Shown here: piece by piece, positions 16,490 to 22,361 of the stretch
Position numbering within the stretch: the first letter of the stretch is position 1
Layout: each line of letters begins with the position of its first letter
NCBI GenBank assembly: GCA_034926415.1
Contig: JAYFRC010000108.1
Location: forward strand, 1-27,579
Source of the DNA: JAYFRC01 sp034926415
Lineage (GTDB): Bacteria; Bacillota; Clostridia; Oscillospirales; Oscillospiraceae
Length of the DNA stretch: 27,579 nt
Direction: 5' to 3'
Notes under the pieces: generated by a model
Databases searched by the model: none
What the model was told of the DNA's origin: nothing
What the model saw: the letters and a program-made list of their open reading frames with translations, nothing else
Translations under genes and position numbers: made by a program

Positions 16490-18224
16490 TGGACGGAGCC
16501 TCCTTCGGCGGTATCGTGCTTGTCACGACGACCGGCTCAAAATGAGCTTCAATCTTACCGCCCTTATTCTCAATAATGTTGTTTTTGGTAAAGTCCTTGT
16601 AGTTTGCTTCGGGGAAGTCCTGCCTGTAATGCACGCAGCGGCTCTCCTTGCGCTGAAGCGCGCTCGTTGCCACGAGCTCGGTCAGCGTTACAAGGCTCTC
16701 CAGCTGCAAAGAGTCGATCCATTCTCTATTGTATACCTTGTTTTTGGCTTTGCATCCGACCATCGGAAGCTGCTTTTTGAATTCGGCGACATTGTCAAGC
16801 ACCCGCTTGATGGACTCCTCGGTGCGCACTACGCAGAGGTTGTCCCAACATACCTTCTGAAGTTCCTTGCGCAGCGTGAAAGAAGACAGCCCTTCGCGGT
16901 TCAGCGGCCCGAACACGCGGTCGGTATATCCGCTCATATCCTTCGGGAAGGAATCATATTCGATGGTCTTTGCATATTCGGCGGCGGCCGCGCCGGAGTC
17001 CTTGCCCTGGACGAGTATTTGAGTGAGCGCGTTGCCGCTTATACGGTTTCCGCCTTCTGTTCCGCCGCATACCTCGCCGGCGGCATAGAAGCCCGGTATT
17101 CCGGTGTATCCGTTTTCGTCGACGCGGACACCGCCGCAGAAGAAGTGGCTCGCAACGCCCATTTCAAGGGCTTTGCCCGCCTTGGCCTCCTGCATTATCT
17201 TTTTATAGTTGAAGCCCATGAAGTCCCAGTCCTTTGAAAGATACGGGACGTTCTTTGCCGCGGGATAATTGTCGATTATCTGGTCGGGAAGATGCGACAC
17301 GGAAACGTATATGCCTCCGTGTTCGGCGCCTCTGCCCTCGAAAACCTCCGTCATCATTCCGACGGCCAGTTTGTCGCGCGTGACATGTTCCTTATGAACG
17401 GGATCCCTGTCCTCCATGAAACGATATCCGAACTTGTTCAGCATCCAGCAGTTCATGGAGTTAAGGTCGGCGCAGAGCGCGTAGCCGAGTCCCTGACCTT
17501 CGACCGCCGGAGGCGTCATCATAGTTCCGCCCATGAACTGTATCATTTCAAGGTCGATAAACGACGCTCCCGCGCGGAACGCCATGGCATGACCGTCGCC
17601 GGTGAGCTCATCGGGAGCGGTCGAGTACGGATACATCTGCATACCGCCGCCGGTAGCAAGGATGACCGCCTTTGCGCCGATTTCCACGAATTCACCGGTG
17701 GACATGTCAAGACCCACCACGCCGACGGCCTTTCCGTCCTTTTTTACGATGTCGGTCGCCATAAAATACTCATATACGTCGACCTTTTCCTCGCGGCACA
17801 TCTTTATCAGAACGCGGCAGAATTCGGGCCCCGTTGTGAGCACGCTTCTCGGATATGTTTGCCCTGCCGCCTTGTCAGGCGTCTTAGCGACCTTCATGCC
17901 TTTGTCGATCATTTCTTTCGCGATTTCGGGAATCTCCTCCACATGGTGCTGCAGCATCTTCTGATTGCTGAGATATCCGCCGCTTATGAGTGTATCATCA
18001 AAGAACTTTTCCTTGCTGTCCCTGACATCTCCGTTGAGTCCGAGGACTTCCTTTATGCTCTTCGAGTCCACTTCAAAGTCGGCCATAGCCGTGACCGTCG
18101 CGCCGCTTTTGCCTATTTTGCCTTTGGTGAGAAGCAGAGGCTTCATTCCGTGTCTTGCAACTTCCACCGCCGCTCGCGCACCGGCGCCTTCGCTTCCTAT
18201 GATTACCACATCTGCCTTTAGCAT
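16482..18224 (-). CDS. Fumarate reductase/succinate dehydrogenase-family flavoprotein
   Basis: This 580-residue FAD enzyme is the first gene of the sigma-54 operon. The FAD-binding start is ADVVIIGSEGAGARAAVEVARHG (residues 4-26), and the second FAD motif reads CGGVRVDENGYTGIPGFYAAGEVCGGTEGGNRISGNAL, typical of the family. The segment that normally holds the histidine for covalent FAD attachment (SHT in FrdA/SdhA) is KSGATVTAM here (39-47), so FAD should be non-covalent. A C-terminal helical domain of the FrdA type is present (from about 445). Relatives reduce fumarate, urocanate and other 2-enoates, or oxidise the saturated acid. The frame is open to 18323, but the ATG at 18224 has GAGGAGG upstream and the predicted transcript begins at about 18320, so 18224 is chosen. 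Confidence 0.92.
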   Translation of the reverse strand: MLKADVVIIGSEGAGARAAVEVARHGMKPLLLTKGKIGKSGATVTAMADFEVDSKSIKEVLGLNGDVRDSKEKFFDDTLISGGYLSNQKMLQHHVEEIPEIAKEMIDKGMKVAKTPDKAAGQTYPRSVLTTGPEFCRVLIKMCREEKVDVYEYFMATDIVKKDGKAVGVVGLDMSTGEFVEIGAKAVILATGGGMQMYPYSTAPDELTGDGHAMAFRAGASFIDLEMIQFMGGTMMTPPAVEGQGLGYALCADLNSMNCWMLNKFGYRFMEDRDPVHKEHVTRDKLAVGMMTEVFEGRGAEHGGIYVSVSHLPDQIIDNYPAAKNVPYLSKDWDFMGFNYKKIMQEAKAGKALEMGVASHFFCGGVRVDENGYTGIPGFYAAGEVCGGTEGGNRISGNALTQILVQGKDSGAAAAEYAKTIEYDSFPKDMSGYTDRVFGPLNREGLSSFTLRKELQKVCWDNLCVVRTEESIKRVLDNVAEFKKQLPMVGCKAKNKVYNREWIDSLQLESLVTLTELVATSALQRKESRCVHYRQDFPEANYKDFTKNNIIENKGGKIEAHFEPVVVTSTIPPKEAPSNV

Positions 18225-18330
18225 GTTTTCCCTCCTCTTAAAATAATAAAACAATCCTGCGTAGTAAATCGCGCATATATCGCCCCCAGTGCCCGTCAGG
18301 CTTTTATTGCTTCTTCTAATCATGTAATAA

Positions 18331-18345
18331 GCAATATTTATGCCA
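18331..18345 (-). promoter_or_regulatory. Sigma-54 (-24/-12) promoter of the flavoprotein operon
   Basis: Read on the minus strand the site is TGGCATAAATATTGC, against the consensus TGGCAC-N5-TTGC: the GG and GC doublets are both present with exactly ten bases between them. The start point should be about 11-12 bases further, near 18320, giving a leader of about 96 bases before the ATG at 18224. The gene for a matching activator is at the other end of the operon. Confidence 0.85.
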
Positions 18346-18381
18346 CCTGCCCGCGCTGTTCCATAAAAATATGCAAAATAT

Positions 18382-18419
18382 TGTTATAATTTTATTAACA
18401 TCCCCCTAGAACGCTGGGG
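18382..18419. promoter_or_regulatory. Two adjacent inverted repeats upstream of the sigma-54 promoter (candidate activator sites)
   Basis: TGTTA-N9-TAACA occupies 18382-18400 and CCCC-N9-GGGG occupies 18403-18419. They lie about 60-100 bases upstream of the predicted sigma-54 start, the usual region for enhancer-binding-protein sites. Assignment to the activator is by position only. The second could instead be a hairpin. Confidence 0.45.
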
Positions 18420-18513
18420 TTTAAGGGCTTTTTAGTGTCTTTGTGCTTTTCGCAATAATGCTGTTTTCAAACCGTTTTTTTACTCGCTTAGACGGCTTTC
18501 CGGCGGCAGGTGC

Positions 18514-18571
18514 CAAAATTTTGTCGGGCGCAGTGCTCTTGCTGCCCATTTTTTTGCGCAAAAATTTTGTC
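18514..18571. repeat. Two copies of an AAAATTTTGTC palindromic word
   Basis: CAAAATTTTG at 18514-18523 and CAAAAATTTTGT at 18559-18570 are self-complementary or nearly so, and both are followed by TC. Their centres are 46 bases apart. They sit between the divergent sigma-54 and sigma-A promoters and could be binding sites for a regulator of either unit. Nothing else coding is visible in 18225-18738. Confidence 0.35.
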
Positions 18572-18635
18572 ATCTTTATTGTTTTGCGGGATCTTACAGG
18601 CAAAATCGGGCAAAAGAGTTTAGTTGCAATTGCAA

Positions 18636-18664
18636 TGGACATTTTCTGCTTCGTGAGATATAAT
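18636..18664 (+). promoter_or_regulatory. Sigma-A promoter of the flavin reductase-rubredoxin gene
   Basis: TGGACA at 18636-18641 and TATAAT at 18659-18664 are separated by 17 bases. The predicted start is about 68 bases before the ATG at 18739, and AAGAAAGGAG stands before that ATG. Confidence 0.82.
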
Positions 18665-18738
18665 TTAATAAATAAAATAAAACAATCCGTTCATATAAAA
18701 ACATCTCCGGCGACGCCGGAAAAGAAAGGAGCAATATC

Positions 18739-19371
18739 ATGGATTCCACCGCTTTTGAAAAAATGAACTACACACTCTCCCTGCTCTCCGCGGCTGCGGA
18801 CGGAAAACGTCACGGCTGCATCATTAACTCGCTGCATCAGGTGACCTCCTCCAACCCGCCTAAATTTACCATTTCCGTCAGCCGCGACAACGAGACCTGC
18901 AAGGCAGTCGCAGCAGCCGGCAGTTTCAGCGTCACGCTTCTTGCCAAGGACTGCTCCGAGGATATCATCGACCAATTCGGCTACAAATCAGGACGCGTAG
19001 GAGACAAATTTGCGCCATACGCCGAAGTTAAAACCGACGGCGCCGGCAATCCCTACATAACCGAAGGTATGACCGCGCGCATAAGCTGCCGCGTCACTGA
19101 CAAGGTTGAAATCGGCAACTACGTCCTCTTTATCGGCGAGGCTACCGAGTCCGAGACATATAACGATCAGAGTGTTCTCACCATCGAAGAATTTGCCAAC
19201 CGCGGCAAGGCTATTCCCGCCGCCGCTACCGTCTACCGTACCGTGAAGGTCAACGCTTACCGCTGCACCGTCTGCGGCTACATCTACGAGGGCGAGTCGC
19301 TTCCGCCCGATTTCAAGTGCCCGATATGCGGCGCTCCCGCGGATAAATTTGAGCTCGTTAAGCCCGACTGA
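18739..19371 (+). CDS. Flavin reductase-rubredoxin fusion (high-molecular-weight rubredoxin type)
   Basis: This 210-residue cytoplasmic electron carrier joins an FMN-binding flavin-reductase-like domain (about 1-165, starting NYTLSLLSAAADGKRHGCIINSLHQVTS) to a short rubredoxin domain (about 172-210) with the iron-binding pairs CTVCGYIYEG and CPICGAPADKFEL. This arrangement is known as high-molecular-weight rubredoxin (Hrb/NRO), which transfers electrons from NADH to flavodiiron proteins or rubrerythrin in anaerobes. The compact rubredoxin (LPPDFKCPICG) resembles the rubrerythrin tail. It has its own promoter and a strong terminator. It is divergent from the flavoprotein operon, so it may be part of oxidative-stress defence or an electron donor to the neighbouring reductase; only the first is supported by family knowledge. 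Confidence 0.93.
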   Translation: MDSTAFEKMNYTLSLLSAAADGKRHGCIINSLHQVTSSNPPKFTISVSRDNETCKAVAAAGSFSVTLLAKDCSEDIIDQFGYKSGRVGDKFAPYAEVKTDGAGNPYITEGMTARISCRVTDKVEIGNYVLFIGEATESETYNDQSVLTIEEFANRGKAIPAAATVYRTVKVNAYRCTVCGYIYEGESLPPDFKCPICGAPADKFELVKPD

Positions 19372-19385
19372 TATTTACAATAATT

Positions 19386-19437
19386 AAAAAAGCGTCCCCG
19401 TATGCTTTGCATACGGGGACGCTTTTTTCTTTTTTAC
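19386..19437. terminator. Bidirectional terminator
   Basis: A perfect 20-bp inverted repeat (19386-19405 and 19409-19428; core GCGTCCCCGTATGC) with a TTT loop is followed by CTTTTTT on plus and by AATTA... on minus after the A-run that forms a T-run on that strand. It terminates both the rubredoxin-fusion gene and the convergent TetR gene. Confidence 0.93.
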
Positions 19438-19442
19438 GGCGT

Positions 19443-20027
19443 CTATTCGCCCGAAGAAGCTCCGGCTAGACGCATCTCCGCGCCGCGCACAGTGTCGCGA
19501 ACCATGGTGTCTAGATAGGAAACAATCTCCTCGGGAGTGCAGTCAAGCTCGCCGACGACCCACCTTCCTATAAGTGAAGTGAGCGACGAAGTAAAGTACG
19601 CGCAAAGAAAAGCGACGTATTTAGCGTTTGTTCTGTGCCCGGCGAAATAGTATGCCACGGCCTTTTCAATCACGCCGCTCAGCTCGCCGCGGTAAAAGCG
19701 TTCCACAAAACGACAGCCAACGCAGTTCACTATGCTGACGTAGCGCTTTTTGTTTTTGTCCATGAACTTAAGAAGCATCAGCACATATTCCTGCCAGCAC
19801 AGAAGCTTTGTCTGTTCGCTGTTGAAAAGCGCCCTGTCGCGATCGAGTATCCATTCGAGCAGCGAATAAATGTCGGGAAAGTGATAATAGAACGTCTGCC
19901 GTCTGATCCCACAGGTATCGGTCAGTTCCTGTATGGATATTTTAGAAATGGGCTTATTTTCCATCGCCTTTATCAGCGCGGCAGCGAGAGCATTTTTCGT
20001 GCGGTCGTTTCTCTCGTTAATATCCAT
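19443..20027 (-). CDS. TetR/AcrR-family transcriptional regulator
   Basis: This protein of about 194 residues has the TetR N-terminal DNA-binding domain: NALAAALIKAMENKPISKISIQELTDTCGIRRQTFYYHFPDIYSLLEWIL, with the recognition helix at RRQTFYYHF. The C-terminal ligand domain is of the short DhaS/YbiH-like helical kind and has several cysteines. AAAGGA lies 9 bases before the ATG at 20027; an upstream in-frame ATG at 20045 would add six residues (MKGCIF) and has a poorer site. A sigma-A promoter is visible upstream. Its target is not evident: it faces away from the small protein at 20221 across a 193-base divergent region, which makes that gene and itself the first candidates. Confidence 0.88.
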   Translation of the reverse strand: MDINERNDRTKNALAAALIKAMENKPISKISIQELTDTCGIRRQTFYYHFPDIYSLLEWILDRDRALFNSEQTKLLCWQEYVLMLLKFMDKNKKRYVSIVNCVGCRFVERFYRGELSGVIEKAVAYYFAGHRTNAKYVAFLCAYFTSSLTSLIGRWVVGELDCTPEEIVSYLDTMVRDTVRGAEMRLAGASSGE

Positions 20028-20065
20028 AAATATGCATCCTTTCATAATTGCTCTTCATATTTCGC

Positions 20066-20094
20066 ACTATATCATATATTTTTCCCTCGTTCAA
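20066..20094 (-). promoter_or_regulatory. Promoter of the TetR gene
   Basis: On the minus strand TTGAAC (20094-20089) and TATAGT (20071-20066) are 17 bases apart, giving a start near 20059 and a leader of about 30 bases. Confidence 0.72.
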
Positions 20095-20171
20095 TCCAAA
20101 AGCGTTGCACTAAAAACATGACAAAAAGATGTTAATTGTGAAAAATTATACACTTATCGCGTTTATGTCCG

Positions 20172-20200
20172 TTCAGATTTTGGCCGTTCTACGTTACAAT
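20172..20200 (+). promoter_or_regulatory. Probable promoter of the small unknown gene
   Basis: TTCAGA at 20172-20177 and TACAAT at 20195-20200 are 17 bases apart. AGGAGGA follows at about 20208-20214, just before the ATG at 20221, so the leader is very short (about 14 bases). Confidence 0.5.
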
Positions 20201-20220
20201 TACAGCAGGAGGAAGATTTT

Positions 20221-20559
20221 ATGAAGATTGAAAAATATACCATAACGGTCAAGAGCCAACTCGGCCTGCGCTCCGGAGCGGTTGATATCAAGACCGACGG
20301 CGCGGATGTCGCAGGCTGTCTTACGCTTCTTGGACATCAGAACTTTTTTGAGGGAAAGATGCTTCGCAAGGGACACTACGTTATTTCCTTCCATATGTGG
20401 ACAACTGCGGGCGACGAGGACTGCGACGCTTTGCTGCTCGTACATAAAGGCGTTCTCTCAGGTGCGATAGTCTGTGCCAATGGAAACTGGCTGCTCGACG
20501 GAGTTGAGTTGGCCGACGAATTTATCAAGCCCAAGCCCGGAGCGTTCCGCAGTGCATGA
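20221..20559 (+). CDS. Small protein of unknown function
   Basis: I do not recognise this 112-residue protein. It has no signal peptide or membrane helix and is rich in alternating hydrophobic/polar strands with glycine turns (YTITVKSQLGLRSGAVDIKTDG, DVAGCLTLLGHQNFFEGKM, GAIVCANGNWLLDGVE), which suggests a small beta-barrel or sandwich. The word LTLLGHQNFFEG resembles the repeating 'G.L.LLG..N.F.G' turns of small calycin-like bacterial proteins, but this is only a resemblance. An excellent AGGAGGA site and a plausible promoter support that it is real. It is separated by 137 bases from the recombinase-like gene and could be co-transcribed with it. Confidence 0.72.
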   Translation: MKIEKYTITVKSQLGLRSGAVDIKTDGADVAGCLTLLGHQNFFEGKMLRKGHYVISFHMWTTAGDEDCDALLLVHKGVLSGAIVCANGNWLLDGVELADEFIKPKPGAFRSA

Positions 20560-20602
20560 AATACGCCGAAATTCTCCGCTACAGTGAAGAATTTGCCGGG
20601 CA

Positions 20603-20650
20603 GCCCATGGTATAGCGATATCGGTACCTGATATGGGCATAAAAATATGC
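20603..20650. repeat. Nested imperfect dyads before the recombinase-like gene
   Basis: GCCCAT (20603-20608) and ATGGGC (20633-20638) enclose GGTA...TACC and the perfect CGATATCG (20616-20623), with centres within two bases of each other. GCATA-AAAA-TATGC follows at 20637-20650. The dyads lie 50-90 bases before the start codon at 20697 and could be an operator, possibly for the protein encoded downstream. Confidence 0.4.
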
Positions 20651-20696
20651 AATGCAGTTGTAACACGAAGTCTTCCGGCAAAGATGGGAGAAAACG

Positions 20697-21956
20697 ATGC
20701 CAAAATATGTCGTCCACCGTCCTGATGAGGCAGCTATGAGACGGGTCCTGGAAAAAAATCAATACACGGCTGCGGGCACTATAATACGCCTTGCGTGGCT
20801 CGAAGGCCTTATGCGCGACGAGATAGTCAATCTTACATGGGACAATATAGTGTTCTTTGATGCGCAGATCAGGCTCACCGGGCGCAGCGTCCCGCTTTGC
20901 GGGGAGATGAGCGATTTCCTGCTGCGCTTAAGTGAGACGTGCGCGTCAGATTCGCCAATTGTTGTGCTGTCGGACAGGGACGGCAGACCGCCAGCGCCGC
21001 AGAGCGTGTCGCGTCTTGTGCGTGAAGCGCTTGATGCCGAAGGGCTGAACGACATACGCCTGCTCGACCTGCGCCACGATTTTATAATCCGCGCGCTGGC
21101 GGAAAATGACTGGCAGTACGTCGCGCAGATAAGCGGAGTGGACGCGGTGACGCTCAACACGCATTTCGCGCTCTATGTTCCGCCCGGAAAAATATCGGCG
21201 CGCGCCGGCGGGAAGAAAAGCGTGCAGATAAACGAATTCAGGCTGATGCGTTTTTTACAGAAGGAAAAGAATACCATTTCCTCGGTAATACTGCTTCTCA
21301 GCTGGCAGGCGGGAATGGAACAAAAGGAAATCTCAGCTCTTACTTGGGAGCAGACCGACCTTTCGCGGCACGTCATACATCTTGGATACCGCGACGTTCC
21401 GCTTTCTCCGGGTGTCTGCAACACGCTGGAGGCCGTGCGCGAGGGGCGGGTAAGCGGGCGGGTGCTGCTCTCGCCCAAGGCCAGACGCGCCCTCACGCCC
21501 AACAGGATATCCAAAATAGCCCGCACCGCGCTTGTCCGCGCGGGCATGGACAACGTAACGCTGCGGGATTTAAGAATGGATTTTTCTTTTCACTCCGGAG
21601 GGGAGACGCGCGTGTTGAACTACGTTCAGGACAACGGCTACGTCACCCGCAGCGATATAATGTCGATGTTTGGCATATCGAAAGCCTCGGCGTATACGCG
21701 TCTTCGCCACATGACCGAGCGAGGAAGACTGGTAAAAATTGGAGCAAGGTATTATTACCCATCGACCGTAATTGCGCCGAAGGCTCAGCGCGAGACTATA
21801 CTCGCCTATCTCTCGCGCGAAGGCTCGGCGTACCGTCAGGACATCGCGAATCTGCTTCGCATAGCTCCGGAGCAGTGTTATCCGATACTGCGGCGGCTTG
21901 TGGCTTCGGGAGATATTGTGTGCGAAAAGCAGAGATATTATAAGAAAGGCGCATAG
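20697..21956 (+). CDS. Tandem degenerate tyrosine-recombinase-like protein with two winged-helix domains
   Basis: This 419-residue protein seems to contain two consecutive copies of a phage-integrase catalytic-type fold followed by two winged helices. Copy 1 (about 10-165) has AWLEGLMRDEIVNLTWDNI and, in box II, LDLRHDF (124-130). Copy 2 (about 178-300) has SWQAGMEQKEISALTWEQTDL and RDLRMDF (291-296). The box-I catalytic Arg position is Met39 in copy 1 and Glu208 in copy 2; box-II Arg is kept (R126, R293), but the His before it is Leu or Arg. The nucleophile position falls on Phe157 in copy 1, and copy 2 is cut off before it. Winged helices are at about 304-356 (VTRSDIMSMFGISKASAYTRL) and 364-415 (YRQDIANLLRIAPEQCYPIL). 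Recombination activity is therefore unlikely; a DNA-binding regulator or architectural protein is more plausible. GGGAG precedes the ATG. Confidence 0.8.
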   Translation: MPKYVVHRPDEAAMRRVLEKNQYTAAGTIIRLAWLEGLMRDEIVNLTWDNIVFFDAQIRLTGRSVPLCGEMSDFLLRLSETCASDSPIVVLSDRDGRPPAPQSVSRLVREALDAEGLNDIRLLDLRHDFIIRALAENDWQYVAQISGVDAVTLNTHFALYVPPGKISARAGGKKSVQINEFRLMRFLQKEKNTISSVILLLSWQAGMEQKEISALTWEQTDLSRHVIHLGYRDVPLSPGVCNTLEAVREGRVSGRVLLSPKARRALTPNRISKIARTALVRAGMDNVTLRDLRMDFSFHSGGETRVLNYVQDNGYVTRSDIMSMFGISKASAYTRLRHMTERGRLVKIGARYYYPSTVIAPKAQRETILAYLSREGSAYRQDIANLLRIAPEQCYPILRRLVASGDIVCEKQRYYKKGA

Positions 21957-22018
21957 GAAGCAACCGCGCCCCGCCCTGAAATCCCGCTGCGTTTCGCATG
22001 CTCACACACATATAAAAT

Positions 22019-22052
22019 ACCAAGCGCGGACGCATATGCGTCCGCGCTTGGT
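22019..22052. terminator. Perfect 34-bp palindrome after the recombinase-like gene
   Basis: ACCAAGCGCGGACGCAT is followed directly by its own reverse complement with no spacer. As RNA it would fold as a GC-rich hairpin with a few unpaired bases at the tip. No T-run follows, so it is not a classical intrinsic terminator; transcript end protection or a protein-binding dyad are alternatives. It lies 63 bases after the stop codon. Confidence 0.6.
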
Positions 22053-22071
22053 TACGCATGCATTGCATATC

Positions 22072-22140
22072 GCGGCGACGTAAAAATGCCGCCTAACGTT
22101 ATCGTTACAAAACCCGCAAAAGCATAGACAGTGCGGGTTT
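22072..22140. repeat. Two hairpins between the palindrome and the S-layer leader
   Basis: GCGGC/GCCGC (22072-22076 with 22088-22092) and AAACCCGCA/TGCGGGTTT (22110-22118 with 22132-22140) are inverted repeats. Neither has a T-run. The second may mark the promoter/operator region or a 5'-UTR stem of the SLH-protein transcript; I could not place a convincing promoter (a TAGACA box lies inside it, with TATAGA 15 bases further). Confidence 0.4.
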
Positions 22141-22161
22141 CGGGGTATAGATTATGTCTTA

Positions 22162-22258
22162 CAAAGCGGGGAGAAAACTATCCGCGCCCCGGCTCAGATA
22201 CGGGACCGGCTAGCCACGGTATGTGCGCCGGAAGCAAGGACAGATGTTTTCCGCTTTG
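22162..22258 (+). ncRNA. Structured leader RNA of the SLH-protein gene
   Basis: CAAAGCG (22162-22168) pairs with CGCTTTG (22252-22258) and GAAAAC (22173-22178) pairs with GTTTTC (22246-22251), forming one long closing helix with a four-base bulge (GGGA). The enclosed 67 bases are GC-rich and hold further pairs such as CCGG with CCGG. Such a closed domain about 100 bases before a very strong ribosome site suggests an mRNA-stabilising or regulatory 5' UTR. I compared it by eye with c-di-GMP, c-di-AMP, cobalamin, TPP and guanidine riboswitch cores and found no match. Confidence 0.45.
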
Positions 22259-22361
22259 CAACACAACACGACCGAGGATAAAAAGCGAGGGCGCGCGTTT
22301 AGCGGACGCGGGCCGGAACAATAAAAACCGAGGCGTGAAAAACAAGGAGGAAAAAAACCAT

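Noticed and set aside
18225..18323. Longer N-terminus for the flavoprotein starting at 18323
   Set aside because: The predicted sigma-54 transcript begins at about 18320, the extra residues do not match the family, and 18224 has an excellent ribosome site.
20697..21956. Active integrase marking a genomic island
   Set aside because: Catalytic residues are missing in both copies, and there are no attachment repeats, adjacent tRNA or phage genes on either side.
22150..22340. c-di-GMP, c-di-AMP, cobalamin, TPP or guanidine riboswitch in the SLH leader
   Set aside because: None of their conserved core words could be found; only generic helices are visible.
22131..22361. N-terminal extension of the SLH protein from 22131
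   Set aside because: It would bury the signal peptide behind 77 unrelated residues; the ribosome site just before 22362 decides the start.
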